Shown in pieces: positions 34,245 through 41,735 of a DNA stretch of 64,000 bases. The DNA lies in the NCBI RefSeq assembly GCF_000164865.1, contig NC_014618.1, positions 4,030,001 through 4,094,000 on the forward strand, given 5' to 3'. A program made the position numbers and the translations under genes. The notes under the pieces are model-generated. The model saw only the letters and a list, made by a program, of their open reading frames with translations. It ran no database searches and was not told the DNA's origin. Position 1 is the first letter of the stretch. The number at the start of each line of letters is the position of its first letter. The stretch comes from [Enterobacter] lignolyticus SCF1. GTDB lineage: Bacteria > Pseudomonadota > Gammaproteobacteria > Enterobacterales > Enterobacteriaceae.

Positions 34245-34793
34245 ATGAAGAATCAAACTATAGCGCTCAACCTTACGATTCGCCCAGCGTCGGACGCCGA
34301 CATTGTGCAGCTCCCGGCAATTGAACGTTCCGCCGCGCGGCGTTTTCGCACCGTCGCGGGCCTTGCCTGGCTTGCGGACAGCGAAGGGATAGATATCGAC
34401 GCGCACCGTCAGGCCGCCGCCGCGGGCGGCAGCTGGGTGGCGGCCGTCGGTCGCGTTCCCGTCGGCTTTATTCTGGCAGAGCCCCAGAGCACGGCGCTGT
34501 TTATCCGAGAAATCTCCGTTCACCAGGCGTGGCAGGGGCGGGGAATCGGCCGGGCGCTGCTGGCGTTTATTGCCGATGAGGCCCGCGCGCGCGGCTGTAC
34601 GGCGCTGACGCTGACCACCTTTCGCGACCCGTCATGGAATGCGCCCTTGTATGCCCGGCTGGGGTTTTGCGAGCTCGATGAAGCGGAGATGACGCCGGCA
34701 TTGCGGCAGAAGCTTGCAGAAGAGGCGGCGCATGGCCTGGCGCGAGAATCGCGCTGCGCCATGCGCCTGATGCTTAACCGGCGAGCCGATTAA
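34245..34793 (+). CDS. GNAT acetyltransferase
   Basis: This 182-aa single-domain GNAT protein has the acetyl-CoA motif QGRGIGRALLAFIADEAR and the C-terminal NAPLYARLGFCELDE. The substrate is unknown; the N-terminal layout (IRPASDADIVQLPAIERSAA) is common among small-molecule acetylases. It is divergent from the two-domain acetyltransferase, so the 34-bp gap must hold both promoters. Its stop overlaps that of tsr by 4 bp. Confidence 0.86.
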   Translation: MKNQTIALNLTIRPASDADIVQLPAIERSAARRFRTVAGLAWLADSEGIDIDAHRQAAAAGGSWVAAVGRVPVGFILAEPQSTALFIREISVHQAWQGRGIGRALLAFIADEARARGCTALTLTTFRDPSWNAPLYARLGFCELDEAEMTPALRQKLAEEAAHGLARESRCAMRLMLNRRAD

Positions 34794-36457
34794 AACGTTT
34801 CCCAGTTGTCCCCGGCGTCGGTCGCCGCCGCTTTACGCAGGGCAGCGGGCTTGTGCTCATGGGTGTCAACGGCGCGCGCGCGCTGGGCGGAGGCCTGCGC
34901 GTGCTGAATGCGGAATACCGCAACCGCCTGGGTCAGACGGCTGGCCTGCTCTTCCAGCGCTGCCGCTGCGGCGGCGGATTCTTCCACCAGCGAGGCGTTC
35001 TGCTGGGTCACGCGGTCCATTTCAGCAACCGCCAGGCCGACCTGGTCGATGCCGCGGCTCTGCTCGTCAGAAGCCGAGGCAATCTCGCCCATAATATCGG
35101 TCACGCGGGTCACCGCGTTGACAATCTCATCCATCGTCTCACCGGCGCTTTCCACCAGGGTCGACCCAACGTCCACGCGGCTGACGGAGTCTTCGATCAG
35201 GCTCTTGATCTCACGAGCCGCCTGGGCGCTGCGCTGCGCCAGGTTACGCACCTCGCCGGCCACCACCGCAAAGCCGCGACCCTGTTCACCCGCACGGGCG
35301 GCTTCAACGGCGGCGTTCAGCGCCAGAATGTTGGTCTGGAAGGCAATACCGTCAATCACGCTGATAATATCGGCGATTTTCTGCGAACTGGAGGAGATGT
35401 CGCGCATTGTCTGCACCACGTTATCCACCACTTTACCGCCTTTTTGCGCGGTTTCAGACGCGCTCAGCGCCAGATGGCTCGCCTGACGGGCGTTCTCGGC
35501 GTTCTGCTTCACCGTAGCCGTCAGCTGCTCCATGCTGGCTGCCGTCTCTTCCAGCGACGCCGCCTGCTGCTCGGTGCGCGAGGAGAGATCGTTGTTGCCC
35601 ATCGCGATTTCGCTGGCGCCGCTGTAGATAGCGTCCGCGCCGTTACGCACTTCACCCACCGTGCGCATCAGCTCGCTCTGCATGTGGCGCAGAGAGTCGG
35701 CCAGCTGGCCCATCTCGTTGCTGCCCTGCACGTCGATAGGTTTCACCAGATCGCCGCCCGCGATGTGGCGGATGCTGTCGATAAGGCGAGTCAGCGGATG
35801 GATAAGCGTTTTGTGAATGCCCATCCAGACAACCACGATAACCACCAGCACTGCAATCATCACGCAGATCAGCACCCAAATCGCCTGGTTGTAGGAGCTG
35901 TTGTTATCCGTCACCGCCAGTTCGTACAGGTGGTCGTTCTGCCCGAGGTAGTTCACATAGGCTTTTTCGAAACCGTTCTGATAGCCCTGGGTCGGCTGGT
36001 CGAAGAAGTCGTTGATTTTACCTGCGCCCAGCAGCTGAATCAGCTCGGCCAGCGCACCGTGGTAAATATCGTAATTACGTTTGATTTCCAGGGACGCGGC
36101 TTCATCCTGGCGCGGGTCGCGCGGCAGCGCTTCGTACTCCGCCCAGCGTTTTTCCGCTTCATCAAGGGATTTGGTGGCGATTTGCATCAGCTCGTTCACC
36201 GTTGCCCCGCTGCCGATATGGTTCTGATCCATCATGTAGCGGATCCCGGCGCGGTTCAGGGTGTTACGGGTCTGCAGCAGCGCAACCCAGCTGCCGTTCA
36301 GCGTGGACTGCTGCTGGCGAATCGTCTGCAGGACGGTGAAGTTTTCTTTGTCATGCTTGAGGGAGTTAAAGAACAGCCCTCCTGATGTCAGCTGCAAAAG
36401 ACCAAATAACACAAGAACCAGCACGAGGCTGGTGACAATTTTAATACGGTTTAGCAT
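34790..36457 (-). CDS. tsr: Tsr, serine chemoreceptor
   Basis: Tsr is a methyl-accepting chemotaxis protein sensing L-serine (also AI-2 and energy state). With the start at 36457 it has 555 aa: TM1 (about 7-28), periplasmic ligand domain with the serine-binding Arg64, Asn68, Arg69 and Thr156 at E. coli numbering, TM2 (about 190-212), HAMP, and the signalling hairpin tip (GIAFQTNILALNAAVEAARA). It ends with the CheR/CheB-docking pentapeptide NWETF. The frame stays open 22 codons upstream without homology. A sigma-28 promoter lies at 36489-36515. Confidence 0.97.
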   Translation of the reverse strand: MLNRIKIVTSLVLVLVLFGLLQLTSGGLFFNSLKHDKENFTVLQTIRQQQSTLNGSWVALLQTRNTLNRAGIRYMMDQNHIGSGATVNELMQIATKSLDEAEKRWAEYEALPRDPRQDEAASLEIKRNYDIYHGALAELIQLLGAGKINDFFDQPTQGYQNGFEKAYVNYLGQNDHLYELAVTDNNSSYNQAIWVLICVMIAVLVVIVVVWMGIHKTLIHPLTRLIDSIRHIAGGDLVKPIDVQGSNEMGQLADSLRHMQSELMRTVGEVRNGADAIYSGASEIAMGNNDLSSRTEQQAASLEETAASMEQLTATVKQNAENARQASHLALSASETAQKGGKVVDNVVQTMRDISSSSQKIADIISVIDGIAFQTNILALNAAVEAARAGEQGRGFAVVAGEVRNLAQRSAQAAREIKSLIEDSVSRVDVGSTLVESAGETMDEIVNAVTRVTDIMGEIASASDEQSRGIDQVGLAVAEMDRVTQQNASLVEESAAAAAALEEQASRLTQAVAVFRIQHAQASAQRARAVDTHEHKPAALRKAAATDAGDNWETF

Positions 36458-36488
36458 GTTGTTTTTTTCCAATGGTGAGTTATCGGGG

Positions 36489-36515
36489 TTTTCGGCCAAA
36501 AAAGCGAAAACTTTA
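36489..36515 (-). promoter_or_regulatory. Sigma-28 (FliA) promoter of tsr
   Basis: On the minus strand TAAAGTTT (36508-36515), 11 bp and GCCGAAAA (36489-36496) match the flagellar sigma-28 consensus TAAAGTTT-N11-GCCGATAA at 15 of 16 positions. It lies about 30 bp upstream of the tsr start codon, fitting class III flagellar control. Confidence 0.88.
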
Positions 36516-36579
36516 GCCAGCAATCACCTCACCGCTGGAAAAACGCGCGATTTATGCGAACAAAAACGCCGCGATGCAC

Positions 36580-36601
36580 AACGTGATCTTCATCACATTT
36601 C
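36580..36601 (+). promoter_or_regulatory. CRP site upstream of btsT
   Basis: CGTGATCTTCATCACA matches the CRP consensus TGTGA-N6-TCACA at 9 of 10 positions. It lies between the divergent tsr and btsT, closest to the btsT control repeats. E. coli btsT (yjiY) is CRP-dependent. Confidence 0.75.
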
Positions 36602-36625
36602 TTGATTTGTCAGCCACTTAGCCGA

Positions 36626-36673
36626 ACCGCTTACGCCGACAAACAACCACTCAGCGGCGCATACAACCACTCA
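36626..36673 (+). promoter_or_regulatory. Three BtsR-type direct repeats upstream of btsT
   Basis: ACCGCTTA (36626-36633), ACCACTCA (36646-36653) and ACCACTCA (36666-36673) are spaced exactly 20 bp apart. All fit the BtsR (YehT) half-site ACC(G/A)CT(C/T)A known from the E. coli btsT promoter. E. coli is described with two such repeats, so a third is unusual. The region 36458-36790 otherwise holds the tsr promoter and the CRP site. Confidence 0.75.
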
Positions 36674-36790
36674 GCCATTTTCCGCCCCGCCTACGCGCGA
36701 TGCTCTGGCAAAATCGCTCCTAACCTAAGCAATACCTCACGCAAAGCAACACAGACCTCACTATTCATCCTAAAAAAGCCAGGTTTTACT

Positions 36791-38944
36791 ATGGATACGA
36801 AAAAATACCTTAAGCACATACCCTGGATGCTCCTCGGGATCATCGGGGCATTCTGTTTGTCGGTGGTGGCACTCCGCCGGGGCGAGCACGTCAGCGCCCT
36901 GTGGATCGTCGTCGCTTCCGTTTCGGTTTATCTGGTAGCTTACCGCTACTACAGCCTCTATATCGCGCAGAAGGTCATGAAGCTCGACCCGACGCGCGCC
37001 ACCCCGGCCGTCATCAACAACGACGGCCTGAACTACGTGCCGACCAACCGCTACGTGCTGTTCGGCCACCACTTTGCCGCCATCGCAGGCGCCGGTCCGC
37101 TGGTCGGCCCGGTGCTGGCCGCCCAGATGGGCTACCTGCCGGGTACCCTGTGGCTGCTGGCGGGCGTGGTGCTGGCGGGCGCGGTGCAGGACTTCATGGT
37201 GCTGTTTATCTCCTCGCGCCGTAACGGTTCTTCGCTCGGCGAGATGGTGAAAGAAGAGATGGGCCGCGTGCCGGGCTCCATCGCCCTGTTCGGCTGCTTC
37301 CTCATCATGATAATCATCCTCGCGGTGCTGGCACTGATCGTAGTGAAAGCGCTGGCGGAAAGCCCGTGGGGCGTGTTTACCGTCTGCTCCACCGTGCCGA
37401 TTGCGCTGTTCATGGGCATCTATATGCGCTTCCTGCGCCCGGGCCGCGTGGGCGAAGTGTCGGTGATCGGTATTGTGCTGCTGGTCGCGTCTATTTACTT
37501 CGGCGGCGTGATTGCCCACGACCCGTACTGGGGCCCGGCGCTGACCTTTAAAGACACCACCATCACCTTCGCGCTGATCGGCTATGCCTTTATCTCCGCC
37601 CTGCTGCCGGTCTGGCTGATTCTGGCGCCGCGCGACTACCTGGCGACGTTCCTGAAAATCGGCGTTATCGTCGGTCTGGCGCTCGGCATCGTGGTCCTCA
37701 ACCCGGACCTGAAAATGCCGGCAGTGACCCAGTACATCGACGGCACCGGTCCGCTGTGGAAAGGCGCGCTGTTCCCGTTCCTGTTTATTACTATTGCCTG
37801 CGGCGCGGTTTCAGGCTTCCACGCGCTGATCGCCTCCGGCACCACGCCGAAGCTGCTGGCGAACGAAAAAGACGCCCGCCTGATCGGCTACGGCGCAATG
37901 CTGATGGAGTCCTTCGTGGCGATCATGGCGCTGGTTGCGGCGTCCATCATCGAACCAGGCCTGTACTTCGCGATGAACACCCCGCCAGCCGGTCTCGGCA
38001 TCACCATGCCGAACCTGCATGAGATGGGCGGCGAAAACGCGGCGATGATCATGGCTCAGTTGAAAGACGTGAGCACCCACGCGGCGGCGACCGTCAGCTC
38101 CTGGGGCTTTGTTATCTCTCCTGAGCAGATCATGCAGACGGCGAAAGACATCGGCGAACCGTCGGTGCTGAACCGCGCAGGCGGCGCGCCGACCCTGGCG
38201 GTGGGTATCGCCCACGTGTTCCACAAGGTGCTGCCGATGGCCGACATGGGCTTCTGGTACCACTTCGGTATTCTGTTCGAGGCGCTGTTTATCCTGACCG
38301 CGCTGGACGCCGGTACCCGTGCGGGCCGCTTTATGCTGCAGGACCTGCTCGGCAACTTCGTGCCGTTCCTGAAGAAAACCGACTCCCTGGTGGCGGGCGT
38401 TCTGGGCACCGCGGGCTGCGTTGGCCTGTGGGGCTACCTGCTGTATCAGGGCGTGGTTGACCCGCTGGGCGGCGTGAAGAGCCTGTGGCCGCTGTTCGGT
38501 ATCTCTAACCAGATGCTGGCGGCCGTTGCGCTGGTGCTCGGCACCGTGGTGCTGGTGAAGATGAAGCGCACCAAATACATCTGGGTCACCGTCGTTCCGG
38601 CTCTGTGGCTGCTGCTCTGCACCACCTGGGCGCTGGGTCTGAAGCTGTTCAGCAGCAACCCGCAGATGGAAGGCTTCTTCTTCATGGCTAACCAGTACAA
38701 AGAGAAGATTGCCGCAGGCGGCGCGGACCTTACCGCACAGCAGATTGCCAACATGAACCATATCGTGGTGAACAACTACACCAACGCGGGTCTGAGCATT
38801 CTGTTCCTGGTGGTGGTGTACAGCATCATCTTCTACGGCATCAAAACCTGGATGAAGGCACGCAACATCGACGCCCGCACCGACAAAGAAACCCCGTACG
38901 TACCGGTGCCGGAAGGCGGCGTGAAGACCTCTTCACACCATTAA
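36791..38944 (+). CDS. btsT: BtsT (YjiY), high-affinity pyruvate/H+ symporter
   Basis: BtsT is a CstA-family inner-membrane transporter taking up pyruvate. In E. coli it is induced by the BtsSR pyruvate-sensing two-component system. It has 717 aa with about 16-18 membrane segments. Conserved stretches are LFGHHFAAIAGAGPLVGPVL, GAVQDFMVLF and the C-terminal KETPYVPVPEGG. The ATG at 36791 (MDTKKYLKHIPW) is the homologous start; the open frame upstream covers the regulatory repeats. A REP pair and yjiX follow. Confidence 0.97.
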   Translation: MDTKKYLKHIPWMLLGIIGAFCLSVVALRRGEHVSALWIVVASVSVYLVAYRYYSLYIAQKVMKLDPTRATPAVINNDGLNYVPTNRYVLFGHHFAAIAGAGPLVGPVLAAQMGYLPGTLWLLAGVVLAGAVQDFMVLFISSRRNGSSLGEMVKEEMGRVPGSIALFGCFLIMIIILAVLALIVVKALAESPWGVFTVCSTVPIALFMGIYMRFLRPGRVGEVSVIGIVLLVASIYFGGVIAHDPYWGPALTFKDTTITFALIGYAFISALLPVWLILAPRDYLATFLKIGVIVGLALGIVVLNPDLKMPAVTQYIDGTGPLWKGALFPFLFITIACGAVSGFHALIASGTTPKLLANEKDARLIGYGAMLMESFVAIMALVAASIIEPGLYFAMNTPPAGLGITMPNLHEMGGENAAMIMAQLKDVSTHAAATVSSWGFVISPEQIMQTAKDIGEPSVLNRAGGAPTLAVGIAHVFHKVLPMADMGFWYHFGILFEALFILTALDAGTRAGRFMLQDLLGNFVPFLKKTDSLVAGVLGTAGCVGLWGYLLYQGVVDPLGGVKSLWPLFGISNQMLAAVALVLGTVVLVKMKRTKYIWVTVVPALWLLLCTTWALGLKLFSSNPQMEGFFFMANQYKEKIAAGGADLTAQQIANMNHIVVNNYTNAGLSILFLVVVYSIIFYGIKTWMKARNIDARTDKETPYVPVPEGGVKTSSHH

Positions 38945-38950
38945 AAAAAT

Positions 38951-39019
38951 GGCGGGTGGCGCTACGCTGACCCGCCCTACACAGGAACTGTAGGCCCGGT
39001 AAGCATAGCGCCACCGGGC
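38951..39019. repeat. REP/BIME pair between btsT and yjiX
   Basis: The hairpin GGCGGGTGGCGCTACGCTGA-CCCGCCCTAC is followed by the inverted unit GTAGGCCCGGTAAGCATAGC-GCCACCGGGC. The first arm is shared with the element after deoC and the second with the element after lplA. It may separate btsT mRNA levels from yjiX-yjiA. Confidence 0.88.
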
Positions 39020-39040
39020 TTTTCCTGTCTGGAACCCACA

Positions 39041-39244
39041 ATGTTTGGTAACTTAGGCGAAGCAAAAAAATACCTCGGTCAGGCGGCAAAAATGCTGATT
39101 GGTATTCCGGATTACGACAACTACGTCGAGCACATGAAGACCAACCATCCGGACAAGCCGTACATGACCTACACCGAATTTTTCCGCGAGCGTCAGGAAG
39201 CGCGCTACGGCGGAAGTGGAGAAGGCGGCGTCCGCTGCTGCTAA
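39041..39244 (+). CDS. yjiX: YjiX, YbdD/YjiX-family small protein
   Basis: This 67-aa protein (MFGNLGEAKKYLGQAAKMLI..., ending RYGGSGEGGVRCC) is nearly identical to E. coli YjiX. The family always accompanies CstA-type transporters. Its role is not defined; a part in transporter function is inferred from this linkage. It lies 96 bp after btsT and 10 bp before yjiA. Confidence 0.95.
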   Translation: MFGNLGEAKKYLGQAAKMLIGIPDYDNYVEHMKTNHPDKPYMTYTEFFRERQEARYGGSGEGGVRCC

Positions 39245-39254
39245 AGGAGAGACC

Positions 39255-40208
39255 ATGAGCCCGATTGCCGTTACCCTGCTGACCGGCTTTCTCGGCGCGG
39301 GAAAAACAACCCTGCTGCGCCATATTCTGAACGAACAGCACGGCTTCAAAATCGCCGTCATCGAAAACGAGTTTGGCGAAGTCTCGGTGGACGACCAGCT
39401 GATTGGCGACCGCGCCACGCAGATCAAGACGCTGACCAACGGCTGCATCTGCTGCACCCGCTCCAGCGAGCTGGAAGACGCCCTGCTCGACCTGCTCGAT
39501 AGCCGCGATCGCGGCGACATCAACTTTGACCGTCTGGTTATCGAATGCACCGGCATGGCCGACCCGGGACCGATTATTCAGACCTTTTTCTCCCACGACA
39601 TTCTCTGCCAGCGCTACCTGCTGGACGGCGTGATTGCCCTGGTCGACGCGGTTCACGCCGACGATCAGATGAACCAGTTCACTATTGCTCAGTCGCAGGT
39701 GGGTTACGCCGACCGCATTCTGCTGACCAAAACCGACGTGGCGGGCGGAAGCGAAAAGCTGCGCGAGCGCCTGACGCGCATTAACTCGCGCGCCCCGATT
39801 TACACCGTGACGCACGGCGATATCGACCTGTCTCAGCTGTTCAACACCAACGGCTTTATGCTGGAAGAAAACGTCACCGCAAAACCCCGCTTCCACTTTA
39901 TGGCCGACAAGCAGAATGACGTCTCGTCCGTCGTCGTCGAGCTGGACTACCCGGTGGATATCAGCGAGGTATCGCGGGTGATGGAGAATCTGCTGCTGTC
40001 GTTCGCCGATAAGCTGCTGCGCTACAAAGGCATGCTGTGGATTGACGGCGAGCCAAACCGCCTGCTGTTTCAGGGCGTCCAGCGCCTCTACAGCGCCGAC
40101 TGGGACCGACCGTGGGGCGATGAAACGCCGCACAGCACAATGGTGTTTATCGGCATCCAGCTGCCTGAAGAAGAGATCCGCGCGGCGTTTGCGGGTCTGC
40201 GCAAATAA
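39255..40208 (+). CDS. yjiA: YjiA, COG0523 (CobW-like) metal-binding GTPase
   Basis: YjiA is a G3E-family GTPase related to metallochaperones; E. coli YjiA binds Zn and other transition metals. It has 317 aa from MSPIAVTLLTGFLGAGKTTL, with Walker A at residues 11-19, the metal motif NGCICC (Cys64, Cys66, Cys67), ENEFGE (37-42) and the G4 TKTD. The C-terminal CobW_C domain is complete. The start at 39255 follows AAAGGAGAG; an ATG at 39216 inside yjiX is not needed. Confidence 0.96.
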   Translation: MSPIAVTLLTGFLGAGKTTLLRHILNEQHGFKIAVIENEFGEVSVDDQLIGDRATQIKTLTNGCICCTRSSELEDALLDLLDSRDRGDINFDRLVIECTGMADPGPIIQTFFSHDILCQRYLLDGVIALVDAVHADDQMNQFTIAQSQVGYADRILLTKTDVAGGSEKLRERLTRINSRAPIYTVTHGDIDLSQLFNTNGFMLEENVTAKPRFHFMADKQNDVSSVVVELDYPVDISEVSRVMENLLLSFADKLLRYKGMLWIDGEPNRLLFQGVQRLYSADWDRPWGDETPHSTMVFIGIQLPEEEIRAAFAGLRK

Positions 40209-40215
40209 CAATACC

Positions 40216-40250
40216 CCCCTGGCCCTCTCCCCGAGGGAGAGGGCCAGGGG
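40216..40250. repeat. CCCTCTCCC-type palindrome (copy 2), likely terminator
   Basis: Perfect 16-bp arms CCCCTGGCCCTCTCCC and GGGAGAGGGCCAGGGG flank a CGA loop. It lies between the convergent yjiA and the phytase-like gene and shares the core of the repeats at 5541-5579 and 62441-62526. The very stable hairpin could serve as a bidirectional transcription stop, though U-tracts are lacking. Confidence 0.75.
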
Positions 40251-40258
40251 GAGGGAAT

Positions 40259-41617
40259 TTACATTAGCGCCTCAGGCAGCGTCACAATCCACAGCTCGCT
40301 GTCCGACTCCGGTTTCTCCAGCGGCCTGATGCCGATAGTGGCGGCAACTGTATTGCCATCAACGCTAAGCGCGCCCTGCTCGTTGACCCGGTAATCCTTA
40401 AGCTTTTTGCCCGCGACCGGGTTTTGCATCACCGTTTTCACGCCAAAGTCGTTATCGTTCGCCACCGCCAGGGTTTTGCTGTCGATCAGCGCCAGCCCCT
40501 CGGCTTTCTCCTGCTGCCAGCCAAGCTGGCGCAAATCGACCGCCAGCGTTTTGTCGGCAAGCGTAATCCCGCGCGCGGCCAGCGCGCTGGCGTCAGCAAA
40601 CTCCGGATACTCGCCCGGCTTATCGAACGCCGCCAGGTCGCTGGCCTTGCTCAGGTCTACCTTATAGATAAGGTTACGCATTGCGCCGTCCCTATCGCCG
40701 CCCTGCTCGATAATCAGGATGTGCTGATTGTCGAGCGCCACGATATCGCCCACCTTGGCATCGCTATTTTTGGCGTAGGCCGCGCTGTCTATCGGGTAGC
40801 CGTACATGGCGGTTTTTCCGGTCGCCGGGTCGAAGCTCACCAGGCGGGTAAACAGCGCGCTTTTTTTGCTCTTGCCGTCGATATCCAGCGTGCTCTGCAC
40901 CGCCGCGAGAATACGTCCGTCCGGCATGCGGGTGACGCCTTCAAAGCCGCGGTTCGGCTGGCGCCATTTGATAATGTTCGGCAGCCCCCCGGCGATGGCT
41001 TTCTCCCCCTCCGCCGCCTGCGGTCCGTGCATAGCGAGGATCTTGCCCTGGCGGTCAACGTTAATCAGGAACGGCCCATACTCATCGCACAGCCAGTAGC
41101 CGCCCTTACCGTCCGGGGTTATCCCTTCGGTATCCAGACCCCGGTTATCGCCGCGCAGCGTCTTCAGCGTATCGCTGAGCGCCACTTCGTTGGTCGAGCC
41201 AATCACCCCGCTTTGCAGCGGCAGGCCGTTTATGTTGCCTTTATCGTCGTGCAAAGGGCGGATATCGCTGGCCTCCGCTTTACCGTTTTGCACGCGGATG
41301 TTCACCAGCAGCGGCGCAAAATCCGGCGCGACGAAAATTTTGGCCTCGTTTTTACCGACGTTGGGCGAATCGGCATTCGGGCCGCGATCGGTCACGGTGA
41401 CAAACGTCAGCGCATCGCCCTGCCTGCCGGTAAACAGCAGGCCAGAGCCAATACCGACCGGCAGACCGTTCGGAAACGCGCCTGCAAACGCGCCGTCGTA
41501 GCGGACGTGGGAGCCTTCCGGGAAGCTCACCACATAGCGCTCGGCCTGCGGTGCCGCCGCCAGCGCGGAGAAAGAGAGCGTACAGCCGATAACCAGAGGA
41601 ATAATTTTGATTTTCAT
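40259..41617 (-). CDS. Esterase-like activity of phytase family protein (exported)
   Basis: This 452-aa protein has a signal peptide (MKIKIIPLVIGCTLSFSALA) and a beta-propeller phytase-like domain. Visible motifs are VTDRGPNADSPN, GLDTEGITPDGKGGYWLCDE, NRGFEGVTRMPDGRI, ILIIEQGGDRDGAMRN and ANDNDFGVKT. The family is annotated as having esterase-like activity and is exported to the periplasm; the substrate is not established. It is transcribed in the same direction as pac and 118 bp downstream of it, with a strong hairpin between, so it is probably a separate unit. Confidence 0.87.
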   Translation of the reverse strand: MKIKIIPLVIGCTLSFSALAAAPQAERYVVSFPEGSHVRYDGAFAGAFPNGLPVGIGSGLLFTGRQGDALTFVTVTDRGPNADSPNVGKNEAKIFVAPDFAPLLVNIRVQNGKAEASDIRPLHDDKGNINGLPLQSGVIGSTNEVALSDTLKTLRGDNRGLDTEGITPDGKGGYWLCDEYGPFLINVDRQGKILAMHGPQAAEGEKAIAGGLPNIIKWRQPNRGFEGVTRMPDGRILAAVQSTLDIDGKSKKSALFTRLVSFDPATGKTAMYGYPIDSAAYAKNSDAKVGDIVALDNQHILIIEQGGDRDGAMRNLIYKVDLSKASDLAAFDKPGEYPEFADASALAARGITLADKTLAVDLRQLGWQQEKAEGLALIDSKTLAVANDNDFGVKTVMQNPVAGKKLKDYRVNEQGALSVDGNTVAATIGIRPLEKPESDSELWIVTLPEALM

Positions 41618-41696
41618 ATTGTTAGCGTCCTTGTAGTGGAGCTAACACCGTAATGAGCCAACGTGTCAGAAAAATGACGTCGGGTTGAAACATTGC

Positions 41697-41730
41697 GGCG
41701 CGCCAGCGAAATTCCCCGCGCTGGCGCGCC
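41697..41730 (-). terminator. Stem-loop after pac
   Basis: GGCGCGCCAGCG and CGCTGGCGCGCC form a 12-bp perfect stem with a 10-nt loop, 5 bp past the pac stop. On the minus strand it is followed by GCAATGTTTC, a weak U-tract. It is a probable pac terminator. Confidence 0.65.
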
Positions 41731-41735
41731 TGCTT

